DNA from: Bacteroidales bacterium M8
Lineage (GTDB): Bacteria; Bacteroidota; Bacteroidia; Bacteroidales; Muribaculaceae
Assembly: GCA_001689495.1 (NCBI GenBank)
Contig: LUJS01000040.1
Coordinates: 31,900-95,899 of the forward strand
Direction of reading: 5' to 3'
DNA: 64,000 nt
Each line of letters opens with the position of its first letter. Within the stretch, counting starts at the first letter, position 1. Positions 18,259 through 26,688 of the stretch are shown piece by piece. The notes beneath the pieces were generated by a model. It saw nothing but the letters and a program-made list of their open reading frames with translations. It had not been told where the DNA came from and did not search any database. Both the position numbers and the translations under genes were made by a program.

Positions 18259-18972
18259 ATGCTCAAACATACAGCCCTCATACTGACCATGCTCCTTGCC
18301 CTGACGATACCCGCCGGGGCACAGGTGCTCTCGCAGCTCAAGCGCGAGAAACCCGACCTCGAACAGATACGCCGCGAGACTCAGGACCGCACGTCGCCAT
18401 ACTACTATCCCCGCCTGATGCAGGAGTTCCAGCGCAACGACACGCTGATGAAGATAGACAAGTACCGCCGCCTGTATCTGGGATACATGTTCTGCGAGGA
18501 CTATAACCCCTATCGCTCGGGCGAGCGCACCATCACCTACGACGCCACCCTCAACCGCTCCAAGAAACTCACCCGTCAGGAGTGCGACTCGGTCATCGCA
18601 TACGCCGAGCAGGCGCTGGCCGACAACCCCTTCAATCTGGGCGAGATGGTCATGCTCATCAACGCCCTCAGGGGCAAGGGCAAGACCAATCTGGCCAATA
18701 TCTGGCAGTACAAGCTCAACTACCTGCTCATGGCCATCGTGTCGACCGGCACGGGGCTCGACGAGGAGAACGCTTGGTATGTCACCGACCCGCAGCACGA
18801 GTACGTGCTGCTCAACATGATGGACTATGTCGTGTCAGACCACGTGTTCTACGACCCGTCATACGAGTTCGTGACCGTGCTCGACTCGAAGGGCAAGGAC
18901 GCGGGTGGATATTACTTCAACATCGGCCCCCTGCTCGAGGAGTATTACCGCAAGCATCCCGACGAACTATAA
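18259..18972 (+). CDS. DUF4919 family exported protein
   Basis: 237 residues with a signal peptide (LILTMLLALTIPAGAQ). The body contains the pattern I associate with DUF4919 of Bacteroidota: a tyrosine-rich helix (RRLYLGYMFCEDYNPYR), a TPR-like middle (CDSVIAYAEQALADNPFN), and a C-terminal GGYYFNIGPLLEEY. Function unknown; probably periplasmic. It lies between a membrane protein and the GH3-type gene, spaced 7 and 18 bases. Confidence 0.7.
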   Translation: MLKHTALILTMLLALTIPAGAQVLSQLKREKPDLEQIRRETQDRTSPYYYPRLMQEFQRNDTLMKIDKYRRLYLGYMFCEDYNPYRSGERTITYDATLNRSKKLTRQECDSVIAYAEQALADNPFNLGEMVMLINALRGKGKTNLANIWQYKLNYLLMAIVSTGTGLDEENAWYVTDPQHEYVLLNMMDYVVSDHVFYDPSYEFVTVLDSKGKDAGGYYFNIGPLLEEYYRKHPDEL

Positions 18973-18990
18973 ACCCGGCACAGACTCAAG

Positions 18991-20505
18991 ATGATAGACT
19001 TCACTCCGGTCGCAAGGCCGTGGTTCGGACATCTCTCCCGTCAGGCCGGGTCATGGCGCGGCAACACGCGCGCCGTCCAGACACGGCTGCTGGCACACAT
19101 ACTTGACCGCGGACGCCACACCAAGTGGGGAGCCGCCCACGGACTGGGCGACGCCCGCACGTACGACGACCTGCGCCGCGCCATCCCCGCCCCCGTGGGC
19201 TATGCCGAGTTGCGCCCGTGGGTCATGCGCATGGTCGGCGGCGAGGCCGACGTGCTGTGGCCCGGCGTCACGCGCAACTTCGCCCAGTCGTCGGGCACGT
19301 CAGACGGCAAGAGCAAATACATACCCATCACCCACGAGGGCCTCTCGTCGTGCCACTATGCCGGCGGTGCCCACGCCGTGGCGTCATATCTCAGCCTCTA
19401 TCCCAACAGCCGCCTGTTCAGCGGCAAGAGCTTCATACTCGGCGGCAGCTTCGCCAACGAGCTCACCCTGCCCCCCGGGGTCAGGGTCGGCGACCTCTCG
19501 GCCACGCTGATAGACCGCATCAACCCGCTGGCCAACCTCGTCAGGGTGCCTCACCGCGACGTGGCCCTGATGGCCGACTGGACACGCAAGCTGCCCGCGC
19601 TGATCGAGGCCTCGATGCACGAGAACGTCACCAACATCTCGGGTGTCCCCTCGTGGTTTCTCACCGTGCTGCGCGGCATCCTCGACAAGGCCGGCGCCAC
19701 CAACCTGTCCGAAGTCTGGCCCAACCTCGAGGTCTTCTTTCACGGCGGCATATCCATGGCCCCATACCGCAGCCAGTATGCCCCCATCGTCCCGCAGGGC
19801 ATGAGGTATCTCGAGTGCTACAACGCCTCCGAGGGGTTCTTCGCCGTTCAGGACGACATCGACTCGCACGCCATGCTGCTGCTGCTCGACTGCGGCACCT
19901 TCTTCGAGTTCATCCCGCTTGCCGACACCCTCTCCGACCGCCCCGAGATACTCCCCGCATGGCAGGTCGAGGAGGGGCGCGTCTATGGCCTCGTCCTCAC
20001 CTCGGTCAACGGCCTGTGGCGGTTTCCCGTGGGCGACACGGTGCGCATAGAGAGCGTCGACCCCCTGCGCATCACGGTGGCCGGAAGGACGAAATGCTTC
20101 ATCAACGCCTTTGGCGAGGAACTGATGGTCGAGAACGCCGAGGCCGCAATGACCCGTGTGTGCGCGACGATGCACTGCGAGGTAGCCGACTATACGGCCG
20201 CCCCGGTCTATACCACCGACCGCTCGCGCGGACGCCACGAATGGCTCGTAGAGTTCACCCGTCCCCCCGAGTCGGTCGACGCATTTGCCGCCGCGCTCGA
20301 CCGCGAGCTGCGCGCACTCAACTCCGACTATGACGCCAAGCGCACGGGCGACATCTTCCTCGACCCGCTGACGGTGGTCACAGGGCGCCGCGGCGTCTTT
20401 GCCGACTGGCTCGCCTCGACAGGCAAGCTCGGAGGCCAGCGCAAGGTGCCCCGCCTCTCAAACACCCGCCACCCCATCGACGAGATACTCGCGTTCAACT
20501 CCTGA
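18991..20505 (+). CDS. GH3 auxin-responsive-promoter family acyl-acid-amido synthetase
   Basis: 504 residues, the usual length for bacterial GH3-like enzymes of the ANL adenylating superfamily. The P-loop-like SSGTSDGKSKYIPIT (about residue 105) and the later YNASEGFFAVQDD and GLWRFPVGD blocks are the expected ATP/AMP motifs. Plant relatives join amino acids to acyl acids. In Bacteroidota the gene is common but its substrate is not known. The last 11 bases overlap the convergent gene on the other strand. Confidence 0.85.
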   Translation: MIDFTPVARPWFGHLSRQAGSWRGNTRAVQTRLLAHILDRGRHTKWGAAHGLGDARTYDDLRRAIPAPVGYAELRPWVMRMVGGEADVLWPGVTRNFAQSSGTSDGKSKYIPITHEGLSSCHYAGGAHAVASYLSLYPNSRLFSGKSFILGGSFANELTLPPGVRVGDLSATLIDRINPLANLVRVPHRDVALMADWTRKLPALIEASMHENVTNISGVPSWFLTVLRGILDKAGATNLSEVWPNLEVFFHGGISMAPYRSQYAPIVPQGMRYLECYNASEGFFAVQDDIDSHAMLLLLDCGTFFEFIPLADTLSDRPEILPAWQVEEGRVYGLVLTSVNGLWRFPVGDTVRIESVDPLRITVAGRTKCFINAFGEELMVENAEAAMTRVCATMHCEVADYTAAPVYTTDRSRGRHEWLVEFTRPPESVDAFAAALDRELRALNSDYDAKRTGDIFLDPLTVVTGRRGVFADWLASTGKLGGQRKVPRLSNTRHPIDEILAFNS

Positions 20506-20881
20506 CCCCGGCGCGCCTCGACGTCAGCAATATGCCGACAATCCAGATCACGGCCCATACATATCCGTATATGGCCACGTCATCGCGTCCGGCAGCCTGA
20601 AACACGGCCGCGCACAGCAATACGTAGTAGGGGAAACCCAGAATGTCCCTGAATATCCCCGCCACCTTGGGCGACCCTTCGGCATCGTGCCATATCAGCC
20701 ACAGGCACCTCACCACAAGGGCCAGAGCGAACACGAGAGCCGTGATGCCATACCAAAGGGCGGCACACGACGAAGCGGCATCGCCGCAAGAGATCAGATT
20801 GCCGATGCATATCATGGGCAACATGGCGCAGGCGAGCCTGAAGAAACCGGCCGCATAGACATCACTGTAATATCTGTTCAT
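20495..20881 (-). CDS. Small integral membrane protein
   Basis: 128 residues with four hydrophobic helices, ending in a basic tail (SRRAGVRS). The frame also allows a start at 20917, but the only good promoter -7 element on this strand covers 20915-20922, so the transcript would begin near 20908 and the first usable codon is ATG at 20881 (MNRYYSDVY). The 3' ends of this gene and the GH3-type gene overlap by 11 bases. No family recognised. Confidence 0.6.
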   Translation of the reverse strand: MNRYYSDVYAAGFFRLACAMLPMICIGNLISCGDAASSCAALWYGITALVFALALVVRCLWLIWHDAEGSPKVAGIFRDILGFPYYVLLCAAVFQAAGRDDVAIYGYVWAVIWIVGILLTSRRAGVRS

Positions 20882-20914
20882 ATAGCTTGATGTGATTAGG
20901 TGAAGTATCTCCGC

Positions 20915-20922
20915 CAAAGGTA
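20915..20922 (-). promoter_or_regulatory. Promoter -7 element (TACCTTTG, minus strand)
   Basis: The complement of CAAAGGTA gives TACCTTTG. It sits about 34 bases before the ATG at 20881 and rules out the upstream ATG at 20917. Confidence 0.65.
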
Positions 20923-21058
20923 TGAAAAAAATCCGGCTTGAGATGTTAATAAACCTAAATAGTTAGATGCATCCCGATGACGGTGAAATTATGTTGACGG
21001 CCAACGAACAATGGGATAAAACGGATTGTTGTGATTATAAACTTATAAACAATAAATC

Positions 21059-21676
21059 ATGTCAAGATTCTTTAAATTGGCCATGGGCTCCTTTGCGCTC
21101 ATATCCATCCTGTCGCTGGCGTCATGCTCGCACGAGACTCCGTTTGCCGGTACATGGAAGGCCACCGCACCAACAGACGTGACATCCGATTTCCCCGGCT
21201 GTAGAAACGCCATGTCTACGATAACCCTGAGTTTTGCGCAGGACGCCAACAATACCGACGGGACCGTGCAGCTCACCGACCGGATGTCGATAGTCAGGCC
21301 GTTGGTGCTGTCTGACAAAACGGGTGGCGAGGCCGCCTATGCCAATATCGACGGCGTCGGCACCATAAATGGCAAATGGTCGCGCGACGTGGACGATGCC
21401 GACGACATACTGCTTGCTCTGGACTATTCGACACTGTCGGTGAATATTGATCCCGGCTCGATAAGCTTTACGGGAATTGATGCCGCAAGCGTGTCGGCCG
21501 AAAGGAAGGACTCCATCGCCGAGGCAGTCAAGACCGAGATGGGCATCTACCTGCGTTCGAAACTCTCGCGTTTCGACGTCCTTTCAGACATGGAGGTCGA
21601 CAAGGACCGAAAGAATCTTGAGTTCGAGATACATTCGCCCGAAACCGAATTCAGGCTTGTCAATGTCGACAAATAG
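21059..21676 (+). CDS. Putative lipoprotein of unknown function
   Basis: 205 residues. A signal peptide with lipobox LASC (Cys about residue 23) marks it as a lipoprotein, and the mature start SHETPFAGTWKATAPTD resembles lipocalin-like or DUF4923-type beta-barrel openings (GTWK). The rest is predicted beta-rich. Its codon use looks somewhat less GC-biased than its neighbours. The preceding 140 bases are AT-rich with no clear TAnnTTTG element. Confidence 0.7.
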   Translation: MSRFFKLAMGSFALISILSLASCSHETPFAGTWKATAPTDVTSDFPGCRNAMSTITLSFAQDANNTDGTVQLTDRMSIVRPLVLSDKTGGEAAYANIDGVGTINGKWSRDVDDADDILLALDYSTLSVNIDPGSISFTGIDAASVSAERKDSIAEAVKTEMGIYLRSKLSRFDVLSDMEVDKDRKNLEFEIHSPETEFRLVNVDK

Positions 21677-21721
21677 GCCCTGCTCGGACAAAATATGACA
21701 TGGCAAGGCCATCTTGCTTGT

Positions 21722-21769
21722 AAAAAATGAGGTGTATGCGCCAAAAGCACGGATACACCTCATTTTTTT
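21722..21769. terminator. Bidirectional-looking terminator hairpin
   Basis: AAAAAATGAGGTGTAT (21722-21737) pairs with ATACACCTCATTTTTTT (21753-21769). The stem begins in an A-run and ends in a T-run, as expected of a terminator working after the lipoprotein gene and in principle in both directions. Confidence 0.85.
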
Positions 21770-21806
21770 ACATCGGGGTAGTTTTCGGAAATCAAAAAAA
21801 TATCCC

Positions 21807-21814
21807 TATCTTTG
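21807..21814 (+). promoter_or_regulatory. Promoter -7 element (TATCTTTG)
   Basis: TATCTTTG lies 58 bases before the ATG at 21873 and after the terminator at 21722-21769, so the alkaline phosphatase gene has its own start site. Confidence 0.75.
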
Positions 21815-21872
21815 TTTTGACAATCAGTGTCAGACCACGGCACACCTTACATCCACCCAATTAATTGTATCC

Positions 21873-23270
21873 ATGATGAAAAAGCTGCTCATATCGTTCT
21901 ATGCAATTCTGTTGGCCGCGGCCACGGCCTTTGCCGCCGAGCCCCCCAAGTACATCTTCTACTTCATCGGCGACGGCATGGGCATGGCGCAGAGCCTTGC
22001 CGCACAGGTCTACAACCGCACCGTGCTCGGCAACGAGGAGCCCATACTGATGATGCGCTTCCCCGTGGCCTCGATGGCCACCACCCACTCGGCATCGTCG
22101 CCCGTCACCGACTCGGCCGCCGCCGGCACGGCCCTCGCCACCGGCCACAAGACCAACAACGGCATGCTCGGCGTGACGCCCGACACCACCTCGGTCACCT
22201 CGATAGCCCGCCAGCTGGCCGACCGCGGCTATGGCATCGCGCTGGTCACCTCGGTTCCGCCGGACGACGCCACCCCCGGCGCGTTCTATGCCCACGTGCC
22301 CTCGCGCAGCATGTATTACGAGATAGGACGTCAGGCCGCCGAGTCGGGCTATGACTTCATCGCCGGCTCCAACCTGCGCGGCCTCAAGGACAAGAAGACC
22401 GGCAGGGCCACCGACCTGCCCGAACTCTTTGCCGCCAACAACGTCACCATAGCCCGCGGCCTCGACGAGCTCGCAGCCGTCCCCGCCGGCAAGGCCCTCC
22501 TGCTCAACCCCGAGCAGATAGACTATCACCAGATACACTTCACCATCGACTCGGTGCCCGGCGCCCTCACCCTCCCCGCCATGACACAGGCGGCCCTCGA
22601 CCGTCTGGCCCTCAACGGACGCGACAAGTTCTTCATGATGGTCGAAGGGGGCAACATCGACTATGGCGGCCATGCCAACGACGGCGGCACCATCATCAAG
22701 GAGGTGCTCAACTTCAATCAGGCGCTACAGCTGGCCTACGACTTCTATCTCGCCCACCCCGACGAGACCCTCATCGTCGTGACGGCCGACCACGAGACCG
22801 GCGGCATGGGCCTCGGCAACAACAAGGTGGGCTATGACCTGCACCTCGAGTACATAGACCACCAGAAGGTGTCTAAAGACAGCTTTGCCGAATACCTGCG
22901 CTCGCTGCACAAGTCGCGCCGCATCTACGAGTGGCCCGACATGAAGGAATACCTCACCGAAAACCTCGGATTCTGGCGCGGCATACCCGTGACCTCCGAG
23001 CAGGAAGAGCAGCTCAGGACGGCGTTCGAAAAGTGCATGGCCGGCCGCAACGAGGGCGAGAACAAGACACTCTACAACTCGTTCAGCGCCTTCACCGAAG
23101 ACGTCTTCAAGATAATCGACGGCGTCACCGGCCTCGGCTGGACCACCAACGGCCACTCGGGCGGCCTCGTGCCCGTCTTTGCCGCCGGCGTCGGCTCAGA
23201 GCTCTTCGCCCCCTCCAACGACAACACCCAGATCCCCGCCAAAATCCGCAAAATCACCGGCATAGAATAA
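21873..23270 (+). CDS. Alkaline phosphatase (exported)
   Basis: 465 residues from ATG 21873; the frame is open further upstream but crosses the promoter and terminator, so this start, which also gives a clean signal peptide (LLISFYAILLAAATAFAAE), is chosen. Metal and nucleophile motifs are all present: FIGDGMG, TDSAAAGTA with the phosphorylated Ser at about residue 81, EGGNIDYGGHAND, TADHETGGMG and TNGHSGG. It is a periplasmic phosphomonoesterase that releases phosphate from organic esters. Confidence 0.95.
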   Translation: MMKKLLISFYAILLAAATAFAAEPPKYIFYFIGDGMGMAQSLAAQVYNRTVLGNEEPILMMRFPVASMATTHSASSPVTDSAAAGTALATGHKTNNGMLGVTPDTTSVTSIARQLADRGYGIALVTSVPPDDATPGAFYAHVPSRSMYYEIGRQAAESGYDFIAGSNLRGLKDKKTGRATDLPELFAANNVTIARGLDELAAVPAGKALLLNPEQIDYHQIHFTIDSVPGALTLPAMTQAALDRLALNGRDKFFMMVEGGNIDYGGHANDGGTIIKEVLNFNQALQLAYDFYLAHPDETLIVVTADHETGGMGLGNNKVGYDLHLEYIDHQKVSKDSFAEYLRSLHKSRRIYEWPDMKEYLTENLGFWRGIPVTSEQEEQLRTAFEKCMAGRNEGENKTLYNSFSAFTEDVFKIIDGVTGLGWTTNGHSGGLVPVFAAGVGSELFAPSNDNTQIPAKIRKITGIE

Positions 23271-23276
23271 ACATCG

Positions 23277-23450
23277 CCCCCGCCTTGTGCGGAAACATTG
23301 GACGCCACTTTCCATCCCCGCCTTTTGCGGAATCCCCTCTACCCCGCCCCGCCTTGCGCGGGGCATGGGAACGTAGCCCCGGGGCTTGCCCCGGGGTAAA
23401 CGCCCACCTCCCCTAACCCTCCGGCCCCCGAATGGGGGTCGGGGAATACC
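23277..23450. repeat. GC-rich dispersed repeat with CCGCCTTnTGCGG hairpins (copy A)
   Basis: Three related units beginning CCCCGCCTTGTGCGG, CCCCGCCTTTTGCGG and CCCCGCCTTGCGCGGGG lie within 23277-23365. From 23343 to 23450 the sequence closely matches 44932-45023, including TGGGAACGTAGCCCCGGGG and GGCCCCCGAATGGGGGTCG. It is non-coding and sits just after the phosphatase stop. Confidence 0.8.
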
Positions 23451-23502
23451 GTCTGATGCGGGCTCCCATCCACGAAGAAAGTGTTTTTTATGGGGTGGGG
23501 GC

Positions 23503-23533
23503 TTGTTTTTTTCGGGGGAAGTGTTTAAATTTG
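23503..23533 (+). promoter_or_regulatory. Promoter, TTG-N20-TAAATTTG
   Basis: TTG at 23503-23505 is 20 bases before TAAATTTG at 23526-23533. No convincing protein gene begins within the next 300 bases, so the transcript may be non-coding. Confidence 0.6.
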
Positions 23534-23539
23534 CAATAT

Positions 23540-23765
23540 GATTATTGTCCGAAGCGGATTATGTTCCCGTCCGGCGGAGGATAAGGCGTATGAAGACGGT
23601 CCCCCCAGTGGGGCCGGGCAATGGAATAGTCTGACGTAAAAATACGCCTTGTCCGCGACCATGCAAAGGTCGGTCCACGGAGCCTTGAGGGATCCCGCGA
23701 GTCTTTCGAAACAGTCATTCGGTCTGCCCCGAGACGGCATCCGGATCAACTTTATTGTGCCACCC
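23540..23765 (+). ncRNA. Candidate structured non-coding RNA
   Basis: Directly behind a good promoter, the strand can form several helices: GGATAAGGCGTAT near 23579 pairs over 13 positions (one G-U) with ATACGCCTTGTCC near 23641; inside lies CCCCCCAGTGGGG; further on GACC/GGTC and GTCT/AGAC stems follow. I recognise no known RNA family (not tmRNA, RNase P or SRP RNA by their conserved cores). A second hairpin (23823-23830 with 23842-23849) lies downstream. The other strand has a 74-codon open frame that shows no protein features. Confidence 0.3.
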
Positions 23766-23917
23766 GAAACCCTATCACAACCGACAGGAAAACTCTGACA
23801 TCAAGACATAGCCCCGCACACCGCAGACAGCTTCGATAGCTCTGTCTGCAGGCCATGCCTTAGTCTTTTCCCATCCGTGGTTTTGCACAGCACTAAAGTC
23901 GATCTTACGGGACCGAA

Positions 23918-24160
23918 GTGAAGCATATAGGAAATCTCATAAAACAAGTTTTCGACAGACAGCCGCGCTATTGCACGGTGTCGTGGTTTGCCGGGCAGTT
24001 GAACTGTCACCGGTCGAATGTCTATGACATATTCAACCGCAACACCATCGACTGCGAGCTTCTGCTGAAGGTCTCTCGCGTTCTTAACCATAACTTTTTC
24101 TATGATCTGGCCTCTGACGTAGACATCGAGCCGGACCAGCACGACCGGCATCAGGCGTGA
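23918..24160 (+). CDS. Small helix-turn-helix protein
   Basis: 80 residues. MKHIGNLIKQVFDRQPRY followed by TVSWFAGQLNCHRSNVYDIF is a short XRE-like helix-turn-helix that I know as a common stand-alone type in Bacteroidales; the second part (IDCELLLKVSRVLNHNFFYDL) completes the small four-helix domain. Likely a DNA-binding regulator. There is no partner gene on the same strand; a strong hairpin follows. Confidence 0.75.
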   Translation: MKHIGNLIKQVFDRQPRYCTVSWFAGQLNCHRSNVYDIFNRNTIDCELLLKVSRVLNHNFFYDLASDVDIEPDQHDRHQA

Positions 24161-24184
24161 CAGAGCCGCCGGAGACACACAGAC

Positions 24185-24218
24185 AAGGCCCGGACGCGAC
24201 AGTGTGCGTCCGGGCCTT
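24185..24218. terminator. Convergent terminator hairpin
   Basis: AAGGCCCGGACGC (24185-24197) pairs perfectly with GCGTCCGGGCCTT (24206-24218) over 13 bp with an eight-base loop. It lies between the HTH gene and the 3' end of the minus-strand operon and can serve both, although T-runs are weak on either side. Confidence 0.75.
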
Positions 24219-24239
24219 GGTCTGTGGTGCCGCGCGGGC

Positions 24240-24416
24240 CTATTTGCGTTTCTTTTTCTTGCCCGAGCCGAAGAGGGCGCCCATGACGAGGCTGCCCACC
24301 TTGCGTTCGAGGCCGCCGCGGGTGGTGGGGATGCCGGTGGCGCGAGAGATTTTCTGCTTGACCGCGCTGATGCCGACGGCCCTTTTGAGAGAGAATGATA
24401 GTCCGGGAATCTTCAT
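24240..24416 (-). CDS. Small basic protein, last gene of the twelve-gene operon
   Basis: 58 residues from ATG 24416 (MKIPGLSFSLKRAVG); upstream extension would run into the preceding gene in a low-complexity Ala-rich frame. It ends in GSGKKKKRK. The middle (RATGIPTTRGGLERKVG) is reminiscent of short helix-loop basic proteins but matches nothing I can name. It starts seven bases after the stop of the 54-residue gene. It could bind nucleic acid or acidic lipid. Confidence 0.65.
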   Translation of the reverse strand: MKIPGLSFSLKRAVGISAVKQKISRATGIPTTRGGLERKVGSLVMGALFGSGKKKKRK

Positions 24417-24423
24417 GGTTGTG

Positions 24424-24588
24424 TCAGAATAGTCCGAAAATATAGAGTATGAAACATATTGCCAGCACGATGAACGTGTTGATGCAGCCGCAGCCGCCAC
24501 AGCCGTTGCCGCCTTGGGCACTGCGGTTGCCGCCAAAGAGCCACTGCAGGGTGATGATCCAGAACAAGGCCTTGAAGAGATCTTTCAT
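24424..24588 (-). CDS. Tiny Gly/Cys-rich membrane protein
   Basis: 54 residues, ATG at 24588 overlapping the stop of the channel gene by four bases, so it is translationally coupled. A hydrophobic helix (LFKALFWIITLQWLFGG) is followed by a glycine- and cysteine-rich turn with four Cys (GNGCGGCGC plus a later Cys) and a second hydrophobic helix (FIVLAICFILYIFGLF). The shape suggests a small hairpin membrane subunit, perhaps of the channel encoded just before. It is too short for many gene finders. Confidence 0.65.
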   Translation of the reverse strand: MKDLFKALFWIITLQWLFGGNRSAQGGNGCGGCGCINTFIVLAICFILYIFGLF

Positions 24589-26300
24589 GACTGATAGCCT
24601 TCGTAACCGAAATCCTTGACCTTAAGCTCCTTGTCGACATGCGGCGGCAGGCCGAGCACGACGTCGTTGATGATGTCGGCCATGGCCTTGGCCACGAGCA
24701 GGCGGCGCGAGTCCCACAGCATCAGGCGCCACGCCACGCGCACCATGACGCAGTTGGCGTCGGCGGGCAGCGACAGCTTGCGCGGCCACAGCGAGGGGCC
24801 CGAGGTGCTGTGATGACGCCCGGTGTCGGATTGGATGCCGAACTTGTCGAGCAGCGCGGCCGAGATGTCGGCATAGAGCTTCTTGTACATTTCGCGGTCG
24901 GTTATCAGCAGCCCCTCGGCGTCGAGGTCTTCCGAGCCCTTGGGGTTGCCCACGCCGAAGTGTACGTCGGTGTCATAGTCGGGCTCGAGGGCGCCGCTGG
25001 CGGCGAGGACGGTGAACGCCCACGGCTTGCTACTGGCCATGAGCCGCTCGAGGTCGGCGTTATACTCGGCCTGTCCGGGCTGCAGCTCCTTGCCGACCGA
25101 GTAGAACGAGACGTATGGGGCATAATCGCCGAACTCGCGGCTGATGTAGTTGAATCCGCCTATCTTGGCCAGATAGTAGGCAAAGGGGCCAACCAGCGGG
25201 TCGACGAAGCTGGAGGGCGAGACGATGGTGACGTCAGACCCGCGGTCTAACAGCAGTCCGTAGGGGCGGTTGGCGTCATAGCGCTCGACGGCCAGACGGT
25301 CGTGCGGCATCTTGTCGGCGGGGATGGTGGCCGCGAGGTTGACGAGGCGGAATCCCGATGTCTCCTGCACGGTCTCGATGATCTCGTCGGCGGTCATGTG
25401 GAATCGGGCCTGAATGTCGACCAGCGTGCGATAGAACGGCACCACCTGATAGCCGGTGGGACGGTCCAGCTTGCGCTCGAACGCCCTGCGCAGCTTGTCG
25501 CGGTTCTCGTCCAGCTTCTCCTTGTTGTTCTCCTTCTCGATGGACTCGGTGAATCCGGCGCCGAGTATGCCGGCGGGCACGGCCACGATGGCGATGCCGA
25601 GCAGGCCGACCACACAGGCTATGATGCGTCCCGGCACCGTGACGGGCGGGGTGTCGGCAAACCCGCCCGGGTCGCCGATATATTGCGCGAAGGCCCATGT
25701 CACCGACGAGAATCCGTTGTCATAGATCTCGGGCTGGGCCTCGTGCTCGCAGAAGAAGAGCATCAGCGACAGTATGAAGGTGATGACCAGCAGGAACTGC
25801 ATCGAGATGATGAGCTCGCGCTTCTTCTCGGCCAGCGCGCTCGACAGCAGGCGCCACGACTTCATGTAGCGCGAGATGCGGAACAGCCTGACCGTGCGGC
25901 TCATACGCAATATCTTGAGCCACCCCACGGGGAAGGGTATCAGCCATTGCAGGTAGAACGGATATGTCGACACCACGTCGATGAATCCGTGAAACGTGAA
26001 GCAGTATCTCAGCCGGCCCTTCCAGCCGCTGAACTTGGGGTTGACCAGCGGGGCCACCCAGATGCGCAGCGAGACCTCGACGGTGAAGAATATGAGCGTC
26101 ACGATGTCGACCCACACAAGCACGCGCCTCAGCGTGGGGTGCAGGTCGAAGGTCGAGAGGAATATCTCGAGCGTGCTCACCAGAATCATGCCTATGATGA
26201 CCCAGTCTACTATGTTGTGCCACCGCCGGGTGTGCAGGTCGTCGTCAAAGACCTCGGCAAGATGCTGCTTGAATATGCCTATGCGTTCCTTGAGGGTCAT
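24585..26300 (-). CDS. Voltage-sensor-type ion channel with atypical selectivity filter
   Basis: 571 residues from ATG 26300 (MTLKERIGIFKQHLAEVF). Helices S1-S4 are visible; S4 reads LKILRMSRTVRLFRISRYMKS with Arg at every third position. S5, a pore helix and S6 follow, but where K+ channels have TVGYGD this one has AQYIGDPGG (about residues 205-215); the S6 sequence after PGR (LLGIAIVAVPAGILGAGF) is normal for the family. About 290 residues of cytoplasmic domain follow, without CNBD or RCK motifs I can recognise. Coupled by overlaps to both neighbours. Ion choice is therefore uncertain. Confidence 0.8.
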   Translation of the reverse strand: MTLKERIGIFKQHLAEVFDDDLHTRRWHNIVDWVIIGMILVSTLEIFLSTFDLHPTLRRVLVWVDIVTLIFFTVEVSLRIWVAPLVNPKFSGWKGRLRYCFTFHGFIDVVSTYPFYLQWLIPFPVGWLKILRMSRTVRLFRISRYMKSWRLLSSALAEKKRELIISMQFLLVITFILSLMLFFCEHEAQPEIYDNGFSSVTWAFAQYIGDPGGFADTPPVTVPGRIIACVVGLLGIAIVAVPAGILGAGFTESIEKENNKEKLDENRDKLRRAFERKLDRPTGYQVVPFYRTLVDIQARFHMTADEIIETVQETSGFRLVNLAATIPADKMPHDRLAVERYDANRPYGLLLDRGSDVTIVSPSSFVDPLVGPFAYYLAKIGGFNYISREFGDYAPYVSFYSVGKELQPGQAEYNADLERLMASSKPWAFTVLAASGALEPDYDTDVHFGVGNPKGSEDLDAEGLLITDREMYKKLYADISAALLDKFGIQSDTGRHHSTSGPSLWPRKLSLPADANCVMVRVAWRLMLWDSRRLLVAKAMADIINDVVLGLPPHVDKELKVKDFGYEGYQS

Positions 26301-26581
26301 TTCTCGTACTTGAGTCTTTCGCGTAGTGAGACAATTTCGCGCTGCAGGGCTGCTATGCTCGACTGCATGCTGCGGATGTTGGCTTCGTGGTGCGAGCACA
26401 CCGACACCTTCTCGCGGCGCAGGGTGGCCTTGACCGACGCCGTCGAGGCGTTCTTGATGCGTGCCGAGTATCGTGCCGACGTGTCGCTCTTGCGCGAGCG
26501 TTCCTGTGCTATCTTGGTGCGTATCACGGCAATGCGGGCCTTCTTGGTCTCGATGCTTGCCTTTACGGATGCTTTGCTCAT
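26297..26581 (-). CDS. Small coiled-coil basic protein
   Basis: 94 residues from ATG 26581 (MSKASVKASIETKKARIAVI). The whole protein is predicted helical with heptad-like spacing at both ends (IAALQREIVSLRERLKYEK at the C terminus) and many Lys/Arg. Its stop overlaps the ATG of the channel by four bases. It may be a channel partner or an assembly scaffold; nothing in the sequence names it. Confidence 0.65.
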   Translation of the reverse strand: MSKASVKASIETKKARIAVIRTKIAQERSRKSDTSARYSARIKNASTASVKATLRREKVSVCSHHEANIRSMQSSIAALQREIVSLRERLKYEK

Positions 26582-26688
26582 TGTGTCTGTTGGTATTCGG
26601 ACAGGTTGATTCAAAAAGGGCTCCGGAGGGTGCTGAGACCCTCCGGCGCCTGATTGTGTAGCGTTGTGGATGCCTTGGCGGCAGCGGA

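Noticed and set aside
23525..23749. 74-codon minus-strand frame
   Set aside because: No promoter on that strand, no protein features, and it overlaps the candidate structured RNA; a coding role cannot be excluded but is not supported.
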